Part shown: one piece after another, positions 32,913-41,262 of the stretch
Layout: the number at the start of each line of letters is the position of its first letter
How positions within the stretch are numbered: the stretch's first letter is position 1
Assembly: GCA_910589545.1 (NCBI GenBank)
Contig: CAJUSY010000003.1
Coordinates: 1 to 57,492, forward strand
From: Peptoniphilaceae bacterium
GTDB lineage: Bacteria; Bacillota; Clostridia; Tissierellales; Peptoniphilaceae
Direction of reading: 5' to 3'
DNA length: 57,492 nucleotides
Made by a program: the position numbers and the translations under genes
Notes under the pieces: model-generated
The model's input: only the letters and a program-made list of their open reading frames with translations
What the model was told of the DNA's origin: nothing
Database searches by the model: none

Positions 32913-34529
32913 CTATTTTTCGATTATTTGGAAATTATTTCCAAACAAATTTTGTAATTTTTTAACATTTTCGTTTTCTTTTTTCTCTGCTTCATCATCA
33001 ATTTGTAAATCTAAAACCTTGAAATCGTAATGCGGTTTTAGTAATTGTTCGATAACTTTTTTGTGAGGAAGCAAAGTGTACATGTACAACTGGTTAGTTT
33101 TCAAAATCAACTTATCATTATCCAAACTAGCTTTAATATCATTAGCTAATTCTTTTGGAATTTTGTCGAAGTCTCTTAAAACTTCTCTTAGTTTTACAAA
33201 TGAATCCTCATTTTCGACAATTTCGTCTTCATCTGTGTCGTCGATTTTTTCATCAGTCTTTATTATATCATTTTTATTGGATAATTCATCTGATTTTTCT
33301 GCTTTTTCTGAAGATTTTTGTGAAATTTCTTTGTTTTTATCGATTTTTTCATCGAATTCGACTAATTTTTGTGATGAATTGATTTTTATCCCATTTTGTT
33401 CAATGTTTTTTATCTTATCTTCCAAAGTATTCACTCTGGCAATCAAATCGTCGTAATCAATGTAATCTATAAGTCTCATCGCTAAGATTTCGAGCAGAGC
33501 TTTTTGATTATCAGCTTGTTTTAGCTTTTTCTGATGCTCTATTATAATCGACATACTTTCGACTATTTGCCTATTCGTAATCAATTCAGATTGCGCATTG
33601 TACTCAACATTGTATTGAGTGTTGTTCTGTCTGATCTTGTCAAGGCCATTTTTTGATAGCAACAAGTTTCTAAAATGATTTAACAATTCATCCATAACAT
33701 TTTCTACAGGCTTGTTTTGTGATACTGTGTACAAATTATCCAAAACTTCTGTTGCATCTTTTTTTATGATACTATTTACAAGCTTGAAAATTCCTGTATT
33801 GTCGACAATCCCAAGTATATCATTTATATCTTGTTTTGTTATATTTTCTTTTTCAATGCTTAAAACTTGATCCAAGATAGATAATGCATCTCTCATTGCA
33901 CCATCAGCTTTGTTTGCAATAAGTTCAATCGCATCATCGTCCATTTTTCTGTTCAAATCATTAAGAATATATTTGATATTGTCTGAAATATCTTTAGCAT
34001 TAATCATCTTGAACTCATAGCGTTGACATCTTGATAAAATTGTTTGAGGAATTTTATCGATTTCTGTCGTAGCTAGTATAAACACCAGATGTTTAGGTGG
34101 CTCTTCCATGATTTTAAGTAAAGCGTTAAATCCTTCATTAGTAATCATGTGTGCTTCGTCTATAATGTAAACTTTGTACTTTAATTTTGTAGGTGGATAA
34201 ATCACTTTATCTCGCAGTTCTCTAATATCGTCAATTCTTCTGTTACTAGCAGCATCCATTTCTACGATATCTAATGTGGATTCTTCCAAAGAACTCATAC
34301 AATTCTCACATTTATTGCAAGGATTTCCATCTTGTAAATTCAAACAGTTGATAGCTCTTGCAAAGATTTTCGCACAACTAGTTTTACCTGTTCCTCTTGA
34401 ACCAGAAAAAATATACGCGTGAGAAATATTTTTCGTTTCGATTTGATTTTTTAAAATATCAGTTATATGTTTTTGACCGTAAACTTTATCAAAAGTATCT
34501 GGTCTATATTTTCTGTAAATAGCTTGCAT
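32913..34529 (-). CDS. dnaX: DNA polymerase III subunit tau/gamma
   Basis: Clamp-loader ATPase. YRKYRPDTFDKVYGQ at the N-terminus, Walker A GSRGTGKTS (43-51), a zinc module with C62, C71, C74 and C77, IDEAHM for Walker B and the SRC sensor (LSRCQRYEF) are present. The C-terminal third is low-complexity and charged (Lys/Glu/Asp/Ser), then a conserved tail. It has 538 aa. A TATAAT lies about 80 bp upstream (34607-34612) without a good -35 box. It heads dnaX-ybaB-recR. Confidence 0.96.
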   Translation of the reverse strand: MQAIYRKYRPDTFDKVYGQKHITDILKNQIETKNISHAYIFSGSRGTGKTSCAKIFARAINCLNLQDGNPCNKCENCMSSLEESTLDIVEMDAASNRRIDDIRELRDKVIYPPTKLKYKVYIIDEAHMITNEGFNALLKIMEEPPKHLVFILATTEIDKIPQTILSRCQRYEFKMINAKDISDNIKYILNDLNRKMDDDAIELIANKADGAMRDALSILDQVLSIEKENITKQDINDILGIVDNTGIFKLVNSIIKKDATEVLDNLYTVSQNKPVENVMDELLNHFRNLLLSKNGLDKIRQNNTQYNVEYNAQSELITNRQIVESMSIIIEHQKKLKQADNQKALLEILAMRLIDYIDYDDLIARVNTLEDKIKNIEQNGIKINSSQKLVEFDEKIDKNKEISQKSSEKAEKSDELSNKNDIIKTDEKIDDTDEDEIVENEDSFVKLREVLRDFDKIPKELANDIKASLDNDKLILKTNQLYMYTLLPHKKVIEQLLKPHYDFKVLDLQIDDEAEKKENENVKKLQNLFGNNFQIIEK

Positions 34530-34618
34530 AAATACCTCGTTTCATTTTTCAAACTACGAGTAATTTTTTGAAATTTTCCATTCAAAAATATTTTAAATCT
34601 CTTAATATTATAACATAT

Positions 34619-34646
34619 TTGATAATTCTTGAATTCATAGTAAAAT
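34619..34646 (+). promoter_or_regulatory. Promoter of the ZIP transporter gene
   Basis: TTGATA (34619-34624), a 16-bp spacer and TAAAAT (34641-34646) lie 45 bp before the ATG. It partly overlaps a -10-like element for dnaX on the other strand. Confidence 0.55.
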
Positions 34647-34690
34647 AGTAATAGAAATTTTATTTTTAAAATTTTTGAAGGGGGACTTAT

Positions 34691-35467
34691 ATGATGAAAA
34701 ATATTGACCCATTTTTAATTACTGTTTTAGGGTTGATAGTTCCTGGACTTCTAACTGGAGTCGGAGCAATTCCCGTTTTTTTCACTAAAAACGTAAATCA
34801 AGGTAAGCTAGATGTATTCTTAGGGGCAGCTGCAGGAGTCATGCTCTCTGCGACTTGTTTCTCTTTGATTTTACCAAGTATCGAAGAAAACGGTGGAGGT
34901 TTTAGAGGAGTTTTAATTACTTCATTGGGTATTTTTGCTGGGGCTGTGTTTTTGGATTTAATCGACAAATACTCTCCACATGAGCATTTGTTGGATAAAA
35001 GAGTTGAAGGTAATCCTTCAAATTCATTGAAAAAAATATGGCTATTTGTAATTGCAATTACAATTCACAATTTCCCAGAAGGAATGGCAACAGGAGTTGG
35101 CTTTGGTGGAGATTCAGTGGCAAACGGACTTCCAATCGCAATAGGAATTGGTCTACAAAATATGCCTGAAGGTTTAGCTGTTGCTTTAGCATTGGTCAGA
35201 GAAAATTACACAGTCAAAAAAGCATTCTTAATTGCATTATTTACAGGATTAGTAGAACCAATCGGTGCGTTTTTAGGTTACGGACTTGTAACTTGGTTCT
35301 CACCTATTTTAGGATTTATTTTAGCTTTTGCAGGTGGTGCAATGTTATTTGTAATTAGCGATGAAATTATTCCTGAAACTCATAGTAATGGATACGAACG
35401 TCAAGCGACTTACGGAATTATAATTGGGTTTATAATAATGATGATATTGGATGTTGCGCTTGGCTAA
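34691..35467 (+). CDS. ZIP family metal transporter
   Basis: A zinc or divalent-metal importer of the ZIP/ZupT family (258 aa, about eight helices). The two metal-site helices are clear: HNFPEGMATGVGFGGD (helix 4) and LQNMPEGLAVALALV (helix 5). GGGGG precedes the ATG. It is monocistronic with its own promoter and terminator. I see no Zur-like operator. Relatives include ZupT, but the metal cannot be assigned from the sequence. Confidence 0.9.
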   Translation: MMKNIDPFLITVLGLIVPGLLTGVGAIPVFFTKNVNQGKLDVFLGAAAGVMLSATCFSLILPSIEENGGGFRGVLITSLGIFAGAVFLDLIDKYSPHEHLLDKRVEGNPSNSLKKIWLFVIAITIHNFPEGMATGVGFGGDSVANGLPIAIGIGLQNMPEGLAVALALVRENYTVKKAFLIALFTGLVEPIGAFLGYGLVTWFSPILGFILAFAGGAMLFVISDEIIPETHSNGYERQATYGIIIGFIIMMILDVALG

Positions 35468-35474
35468 ATAAAAA

Positions 35475-35508
35475 AGCGGCTACTAATAAAGTAGTCGCTA
35501 ATTTTTTT
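35475..35508 (+). terminator. Terminator of the ZIP transporter gene
   Basis: A 10-bp stem (AGCGGCTACT/AGTAGTCGCT) with one G-U pair that forms only in plus-strand RNA is followed by seven T. It may also serve nox in the other direction, but with a mismatch. Confidence 0.82.
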
Positions 35509-35510
35509 GA

Positions 35511-36848
35511 TTATAAAGCTTGAATCGCTGCCATAGTTACATAGTTGTATGGTTGATTGTAATGTGGCAAGAAGAATATATCTGTTAGAGCTAATTTATC
35601 GATAGTAACGTGTTCTTGAATTGCCAAGCTGAACATGTGAATCATCATTGAAATATCATATTCACTCATTATTTGGCAGCCTTTTATTTCACGAGTGTTT
35701 TTATCGTAAACAATTCTGATAGTAACTTCTTTGTTGTTTTCTTCCATAAATGGTGGTTTTTGTAAATCTGTGAAATCAGTGTATTCAACTTCCATTCCCA
35801 ATTTTTCAGCATTTCTAACTGTCAAACCTGTTGATACCATGCACAAATCATAAATCTTAATTCCGTTTGATCCTTGCACACCGTTTGATTCTAATTTTGT
35901 TCCACAAACATTGTGACCTGCTACAATACCACTTCTAACAGCGTTTGTAGCTAATGCAACGTATTCAAATTTTCCTGTTGCGTTGTTGAAAATAACTGTT
36001 GAATCTCCAACTGCAAATACATTTTCATCAGAAGTTTGTTGATGTTTGTCAGTGATTATTGCTTTTTTATCGTTTAATTTCAAATGATCTTTTGCAAGTG
36101 AACTGTTTGGTTTAAAACCAATAGACATAATAACCATATCGCAATCGTATTCTGCTTTATCAGTTATTACCTTATTTACTTTTCCATCAGTTCCTTCTAA
36201 TTTTACAACTTCTTCATTAAATACTAAATTTACACCGTGATCTCTTAGGTTATCTTCCATTTTTTTACAGAATTTATCGTCATAATAACCTCTTAAAACA
36301 GTATCCCCGTGTTCTATCAATGTTGATTCCTTGCCTAACCTTTTAAAAGCTTCAGCGAGTTCTGTTCCTATGTAGCCTGCACCTACCACTACAACTTTTT
36401 TAATATCTTCGTGATTAATCTTGTCAATTACTGATTGTGCATCTTGGAAAATTTTAACTTTTTGAACATTTTCCAAATCCATTCCTTCGATATCTGGCAA
36501 AACAGGTTGTGAACCTGTAGCTAATACCAATTTGTCGTAAGATTCTTGGATTTCTTCACCATCTTTGTCCTTTGCATAAACAATTTTTTTGTCATAGTCG
36601 ATGTTTTCTACTTTTGTTTCCATGTGAACTGTAGCGCCTTTTTGTTCAAAAACTTCTTTGCTACAATAAAATAATTTTTCTGGACCTTTAATTTGCTTTC
36701 CAATCCACAACGCCATTCCACAACCTAAGAAAGAAATATTGGAGTTTTGATCAAAAATAACTAATTCTTCGTCTTTGTAGTTATCCAATATTGTGTTCGC
36801 GCAAGCTGTACCTGCATGGTTAGCTCCAATTAAAACTATTTTACTCAT
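35511..36848 (-). CDS. nox: Water-forming NADH oxidase
   Basis: A flavoprotein of the CoA-disulfide-reductase/Nox group that reduces O2 to water with NADH. The N-terminal IVLIGANHAGTA (FAD), the single redox cysteine in SFLGCGMALW (C43), NADH-site VVVGAGYIGTELAEAF, FAD-site VFAVGDS and the C-terminal dimer region (HMFSLAIQEHVTIDKLALTDIFFLPHYN) are all there. It has 445 aa. The closest known relatives are streptococcal H2O-forming oxidases. In an anaerobe it would protect against oxygen and regenerate NAD+. A leader with a Rex-like site precedes it. Confidence 0.93.
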   Translation of the reverse strand: MSKIVLIGANHAGTACANTILDNYKDEELVIFDQNSNISFLGCGMALWIGKQIKGPEKLFYCSKEVFEQKGATVHMETKVENIDYDKKIVYAKDKDGEEIQESYDKLVLATGSQPVLPDIEGMDLENVQKVKIFQDAQSVIDKINHEDIKKVVVVGAGYIGTELAEAFKRLGKESTLIEHGDTVLRGYYDDKFCKKMEDNLRDHGVNLVFNEEVVKLEGTDGKVNKVITDKAEYDCDMVIMSIGFKPNSSLAKDHLKLNDKKAIITDKHQQTSDENVFAVGDSTVIFNNATGKFEYVALATNAVRSGIVAGHNVCGTKLESNGVQGSNGIKIYDLCMVSTGLTVRNAEKLGMEVEYTDFTDLQKPPFMEENNKEVTIRIVYDKNTREIKGCQIMSEYDISMMIHMFSLAIQEHVTIDKLALTDIFFLPHYNQPYNYVTMAAIQAL

Positions 36849-36907
36849 TATATTGCCTCCTTTTTTATTTCCTACTAGATTTGTAGGATTAATAAGTAAA
36901 AAAATAT

Positions 36908-36925
36908 TTGTTTGATAAATAACAA
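36908..36925. promoter_or_regulatory. Possible Rex operator in the nox leader
   Basis: The minus strand holds TTGTTATTTATCAAACAA. It matches the Rex consensus TTGTTAA-N4-TTAACAA in 6 of 7 bases on one arm and 5 of 7 on the other. It lies just downstream of the predicted nox start point (about 36934). Rex senses NADH/NAD+ in Firmicutes. Confidence 0.45.
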
Positions 36926-36940
36926 ATCTTTACGTTTATA

Positions 36941-36969
36941 ATTATATCAAATTTTTAATCATTTTTCAA
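36941..36969 (-). promoter_or_regulatory. nox promoter
   Basis: The minus strand has TTGAAA (36964-36969), a 17-bp spacer and TATAAT (36941-36946). The resulting leader is about 85 nt and carries a 5-bp hairpin (CCTAC/GTAGG) before the ribosome site. Confidence 0.72.
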
Positions 36970-37028
36970 TATGCAAACTATTTCTTTTTTTCGAAGTTCA
37001 TATATAATATTATTATGGAGGTAGAAAA

Positions 37029-38981
37029 TTGAACAATTTAAAATACTTGAAATTACTTGCAAAAGAATTTCCTACGATTGAACAAGCAGCCAACAAAATA
37101 ATAAGTTTGACTTCTTTGTCAGTTTTACCAAAAGGCACAGAGTACTTCTTATCTGATTTGCACGGACAATACGATAGTTTCAACAGAATTATTAAAAGTG
37201 CTTCTGGTAATACAAGAATTAAAATTGACCTTGAATTCAAAGACAAATTATCGGAATCAAGGAAAAATCAGTTGGCCAATTTAATTTACGATCCTAAAAC
37301 AATAATCAATATCACAAAGGAAAACGATGAATTTACAGAAAAATGGATAAGAGATACGATTTTTTATCTTATAAGAATCGCGAAAAGAGTCGCTAGCAAA
37401 TATTCTCGACAAAAAGTCAGAAATCAAACTCCTTTTTACTACAGAGATTTGATAGATGAAATGCTCAACATTCAATACGAATCATTGAATAAAAAAGAAT
37501 ATTTCAATCAACTTTTAGATAGCATCATAAAAATAGAAGTTAGTGAAGATTTTATAATAACTTTATGTGAATTAATCCAAGATTTGAACATTGACTGGCT
37601 ACACATAGTCGGGGATATTTTCGATAGAGGAAAAAGACCCGACATTATTATGGATACTTTGATTTCAAAAAAAGATGTTGATATCCAATACGGAAACCAT
37701 GATGTTACTTGGATGGGCGCATATCTTGGAAGTTATGTTAATGCTTGCAATGTCGTCAGAAACGCTATAAGTTACAATAACTTCCAGTCTTTGGAAGATG
37801 GTTACGGAATTAATTTGAGATTATTATCGACTTTGGCAGATGAATCATATTACGATGATCCATGTGAAAGATTCAAAGTTAGAATCTTAGATGATAACAA
37901 ACACTCAGAAACTGATTTGCTTCACGCAGCAAGAATGCACAAGGCAATTTCTGTAATTCAATTCAAATTAGAAAACCAACTTTTTAAGAGAAATCCAGAA
38001 TTTGAACAATTAGACAGATTATATCTTGAAAGAATTGATTTTAAAAATGGAATTTACAAAGATGCAAATGGCAAGTCACATGCGCTTTTGGATATTAAAT
38101 TCCCAACAATTGATCCTGAAAATCCTCTCGAATTAACGCCAAGTGAACAAGAAGTTATCGAATGCATTTCAAAATCATTCAGAACAAGTCACAGATTAAA
38201 AGAGCACATGGACTTTTTGTTCTCATATGGTTCAGTGTACAAAATCGCAAATAGCAATTTGCTTTTCCATGGATGTATCCCTATGAATAAGGACGGTAGT
38301 TTCGAAGAATTCATATATCAATCCAATACCTATAGTGGTAAATCTCTTTTGGATTTCTTTGAAGGAATTATAAATTCAGCGAAAAACATGGATGATAATG
38401 ACCCAGACAGACAAACAGCGCTGGACTTTTTCTGGTATATGTGGTGTGGCCCAAAATCCCCTATGTTTGGAAAAAGTAAAATATCAACATTTGAAAACTT
38501 CTTCATTACTGACAAAGATGTTAGAAAGGAAGTAAGTAATCCTTATTTTAATTTAAGTAAGATGGAAAAATATGCCGACAAAATATTTGAAGAATTCAAT
38601 ATGAATCCTGAAATATCTCACATAATTAACGGACACGTTCCCGTTAAAAGCATCAATGGAGAAAAACCAGTATCAGCTAATGGAAAAACTTATGTAATAG
38701 ATGGTGGGATTTCAGAAGCTTACCAAAAGAAAACAGGTATTGCCGGATACACATTGACATTTAATTCTCACCATTTAGCAATAGCAAAACACAAGAATTT
38801 CAAAGTGATGGAATCAGTTCATGGAGCATACACTCCAGAAGTTACGATTACAGAAAAATTTCCGAAGAGAATGCTAATAAAAGATACAGACGAAGGTGAA
38901 GAAATTTTAGAATTAATCGAAGATTTGGAAAGTTTAATAGAAGCTTATAGAAGTGGAACTATTCAACAAGGCGCAAACTAA
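37029..38981 (+). CDS. fbp: Fructose-1,6-bisphosphatase, class III
   Basis: A gluconeogenic phosphatase of the large Firmicutes class III type (650 aa, B. subtilis YydE/Fbp). Metallophosphoesterase motifs are visible: YFLSDLHGQYDSF near residue 40, HIVGDIFDRGKRPD near 193, YGNHDVTWMG near 221 and HGCIPMNKDG near 415. It starts with TTG at 37029, set by GGAGG seven bases upstream. It is monocistronic on the plus strand. Its presence suggests growth on non-sugar carbon such as amino acids. Confidence 0.94.
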   Translation: MNNLKYLKLLAKEFPTIEQAANKIISLTSLSVLPKGTEYFLSDLHGQYDSFNRIIKSASGNTRIKIDLEFKDKLSESRKNQLANLIYDPKTIINITKENDEFTEKWIRDTIFYLIRIAKRVASKYSRQKVRNQTPFYYRDLIDEMLNIQYESLNKKEYFNQLLDSIIKIEVSEDFIITLCELIQDLNIDWLHIVGDIFDRGKRPDIIMDTLISKKDVDIQYGNHDVTWMGAYLGSYVNACNVVRNAISYNNFQSLEDGYGINLRLLSTLADESYYDDPCERFKVRILDDNKHSETDLLHAARMHKAISVIQFKLENQLFKRNPEFEQLDRLYLERIDFKNGIYKDANGKSHALLDIKFPTIDPENPLELTPSEQEVIECISKSFRTSHRLKEHMDFLFSYGSVYKIANSNLLFHGCIPMNKDGSFEEFIYQSNTYSGKSLLDFFEGIINSAKNMDDNDPDRQTALDFFWYMWCGPKSPMFGKSKISTFENFFITDKDVRKEVSNPYFNLSKMEKYADKIFEEFNMNPEISHIINGHVPVKSINGEKPVSANGKTYVIDGGISEAYQKKTGIAGYTLTFNSHHLAIAKHKNFKVMESVHGAYTPEVTITEKFPKRMLIKDTDEGEEILELIEDLESLIEAYRSGTIQQGAN

Positions 38982-38991
38982 TACCAATTAA

Positions 38992-39026
38992 AAAAACTAA
39001 TCTTGGAAAATCCAAGATTAGTTTTT
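38992..39026 (+). terminator. Bidirectional terminator between fbp and lepB
   Basis: A 16-bp perfect stem (38992-39007 with 39011-39026), counting flanking A/T, can terminate both convergent genes. Confidence 0.92.
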
Positions 39027-39027
39027 C

Positions 39028-39555
39028 TTATAATACACCGAATTTATTAAATGGAAAATATCTCAAAAAAGCTCTACCAACTATCGCTTTTTTCTTTATC
39101 GGTCCGAATATTCTGCTATCGTTTGATTCTCGAGGGAGTCTGTTATCCCCCAATACAAAATACTCATCTTCTCCTAGTTCCCATTTTGTTTTATTTCCGG
39201 AAACAAGAGTTGTTGGACTACTTGTATAATCTTCAATTAATTGTTCATCATTAACATAAACTTTATTGTTTTTTAATTCAACAGTGTCACCTGGTAATGC
39301 TACAATTCTTTTGATGTAGTCTCTACCAGTTTTATCCGGTGCATGAAGTTCTATAATATTACCACGTTTTAATTTGTTCTTAAAAATCCCCATCCTATTT
39401 ACGAAAATTCTATCTCCGTTTTCAATTGTAGGATTCATGCTATTTCCTTCAACATGAGTTGTACTAATAACAAAATTTCTAAGCAGTAATGCCAATACAA
39501 TGGCAATTCCTATTACAAATAACCACTCAAAAAAAGATTTTGCTTTTTCTGTCAT
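39028..39555 (-). CDS. lepB: Type I signal peptidase
   Basis: Cleaves Sec signal peptides outside the membrane. One N-terminal anchor (about 12-29) is followed by the catalytic box VEGNSMNPT with Ser39 and the general base Lys82 in RDYIKRIVALPGD. The GDNRLPRESNDSRIFGPI block is also present. It has 175 aa from ATG 39555; a GTG two codons upstream is equally close to AAGGG. It has its own promoter. The secreted protein at 56952-57245 would be one local substrate. Confidence 0.95.
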   Translation of the reverse strand: MTEKAKSFFEWLFVIGIAIVLALLLRNFVISTTHVEGNSMNPTIENGDRIFVNRMGIFKNKLKRGNIIELHAPDKTGRDYIKRIVALPGDTVELKNNKVYVNDEQLIEDYTSSPTTLVSGNKTKWELGEDEYFVLGDNRLPRESNDSRIFGPIKKKAIVGRAFLRYFPFNKFGVL

Positions 39556-39588
39556 ATTCACGATTCCCTTTCTAAATTTACTATAATG

Positions 39589-39617
39589 ATTATAATACTA
39601 ATTAGTAAATGTGTAAA
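39589..39617 (-). promoter_or_regulatory. lepB promoter
   Basis: The minus strand has TTTACA (39612-39617), a 17-bp spacer and TATAAT (39589-39594). Confidence 0.7.
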
Positions 39618-39660
39618 GGAAGTTAATTAATTATCGTGACTCAAGTTTCAATATGAAATT

Positions 39661-40947
39661 TTATGAATTAAAAACTTCTCTGTCTAATTCGCCTTCGCTT
39701 GCTGCAACTATAACTGCAGAAGATCCTGCTGCAGTAACATTTGTAGCAGTTCTACCCATATCTGCAAGCATTGAAATAGGACTCATTAATACAACCATTT
39801 CAACAGGAAGACCCATTGCTGCGAATACTGCTGTAGTAGTAATTGTTGCAGTTCCTGGAACTCCGACTGTACCCAATGATACTGCCAACGCTACTAATAT
39901 TAGCATTACGTATTGTCCGAATGAGTAGTGAATTCCCATAACATTAATTGTCAAAATCGCAGATAACACAGGCCAAAATCCTGCACAGCCTGGCATACCA
40001 ACAGTTGAACCGGTTGATGCAACAAATGTTGCTATCTTTTCAGAAACACCTAATTTATCTTTTAAGTTATCAGTATTTGCTGGAATACATCCTACAGAAG
40101 ATTGTGTAGAGAATGCAATCAATTGAACTGGCCAGAATTTTTTGAAAAATTTGATAGGATTTACTTTTGCAAAAATAGCTAAAAGAGCTCCAGTTGTAAT
40201 ATATGAGTGGAAGATTGATGCAACATAAGTCAATATTAACACAACAATCAACGGCATCATGCTAGCCATATCTGTTCTACTAACAGCGTTTGCCATTAAA
40301 GCTAATACAGCATATGGAGTGAAGTCTATGATCATTCCTGTAAATCTAAAAATAACTGCTGCAGCTGATTCGATAAAACTTAAAAATGGTTTTGCTCTTT
40401 CTCCTTCTCCTCTTTCTTCTAATTGTAAAATCGCTAATCCTAAAAGGACAGAGAAAATAATTATAGGAACGACTTTTGCTTCTGCTGCATTTCCCAAAAC
40501 ATTATCTGGGAAGAAATTTACAAAAGTTTCTGCAAAAGTTGGAACTTCCTTGGCTTTCGCACCTGCAGCTACAGTTAATGAACTTCCTTGTCCAATTTTA
40601 AATGCTACACCTAAAATCAAACCCACAAGTGAACCTAAGATATTGTGCAAACTTAAAATACCAATTGTCTTTGATCCGATTTTCTTCATTTTTTCAATAC
40701 TTTCCAAAGAAACTACGGTACTAACAATTGATGTAAATAATAATGGAATTACTATTGCAAATAATAAATTAGCATAGATAGATCCGAATACTTTTACATA
40801 TTCTGTGTTTCCTTTGAAAATAAATCCTACTATAATACCTAGAATTGCAGCCACAATAGTTCTAGTACCGAAGTTCATTTTCTTTTTAGACATGAACATC
40901 AATAAAGCAAACAATACTAAAGTAACTGCTAATGCTACAAATTTCAT
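39661..40947 (-). CDS. TcyP-like dicarboxylate/amino acid:cation symporter (probable L-cystine)
   Basis: A DAACS-family sodium or proton symporter of 428 aa, with eight helices and two hairpins expected. The substrate-binding stretch AFSTQSSVGCIPANTD, the NGCAGF-like MPGCAGFWPV and the C-terminal DMGRTATNV...GELDREVFN resemble the cystine transporter TcyP/YhcL of Bacillus more than GltP. L-cystine is therefore the likely substrate, but glutamate or a dicarboxylate remain possible. AAGGGG precedes the ATG. It is monocistronic, and no clear terminator precedes lepB. Confidence 0.82.
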   Translation of the reverse strand: MKFVALAVTLVLFALLMFMSKKKMNFGTRTIVAAILGIIVGFIFKGNTEYVKVFGSIYANLLFAIVIPLLFTSIVSTVVSLESIEKMKKIGSKTIGILSLHNILGSLVGLILGVAFKIGQGSSLTVAAGAKAKEVPTFAETFVNFFPDNVLGNAAEAKVVPIIIFSVLLGLAILQLEERGEGERAKPFLSFIESAAAVIFRFTGMIIDFTPYAVLALMANAVSRTDMASMMPLIVVLILTYVASIFHSYITTGALLAIFAKVNPIKFFKKFWPVQLIAFSTQSSVGCIPANTDNLKDKLGVSEKIATFVASTGSTVGMPGCAGFWPVLSAILTINVMGIHYSFGQYVMLILVALAVSLGTVGVPGTATITTTAVFAAMGLPVEMVVLMSPISMLADMGRTATNVTAAGSSAVIVAASEGELDREVFNS

Positions 40948-40979
40948 GTAAACACCCCTTTTTTATTTTATAGTTATAT

Positions 40980-41007
40980 ATTATAGTATATTGAGCACAA
41001 TTTTCAA
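40980..41007 (-). promoter_or_regulatory. Promoter of the TcyP-like gene
   Basis: The minus strand has TTGAAA (41002-41007), a 16-bp spacer and TATAAT (40980-40985), about 35 bp before the ATG. Confidence 0.65.
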
Positions 41008-41225
41008 ATTAAATTTTAACTTTTGTAAATTTTATTTAATTCACTATGGACATTATTAAGTAATTTTGAAATTTATTACGATTTTTTTTGATAAAATTAT
41101 CGTACCGCAAAAATACATATCGCTAATACAACTAATGAAAATCGTTTGATATTTTGTGAAAATATTATTAATTTTTTATTATCGAATTATATATATAAAT
41201 TATTTAATTTTTGTAATATTTTCTC
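41008..41225. other. AT-rich intergenic region
   Basis: Together with its flanks this is a gap of about 315 bp without an ORF. Apart from the promoter and terminator at its ends I see only weak A/T-rich dyads (for example CGAT...ATCG near 41078-41102) and no recognisable RNA family. Confidence 0.4.
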
Positions 41226-41254
41226 AAAAAAAATCAGAGGCTATTAACCTCTGA
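41226..41254 (-). terminator. Terminator of the molybdenum hydroxylase operon
   Basis: A perfect 7-bp stem (TCAGAGG/CCTCTGA, 7-nt loop) is followed by eight T on the minus strand, 8 bp after the stop. Confidence 0.9.
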
Positions 41255-41262
41255 CCTAAATT

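Noticed and set aside
32913..34529. A programmed frameshift in dnaX producing gamma
   Set aside because: An A-run exists near the 3' end but not as a phased A AAA AAG slip site, and there is no clear downstream stem.
39653..39928. Plus-strand frame antisense to the TcyP-like gene
   Set aside because: It is a shadow of the real gene, with no ribosome site or family features.
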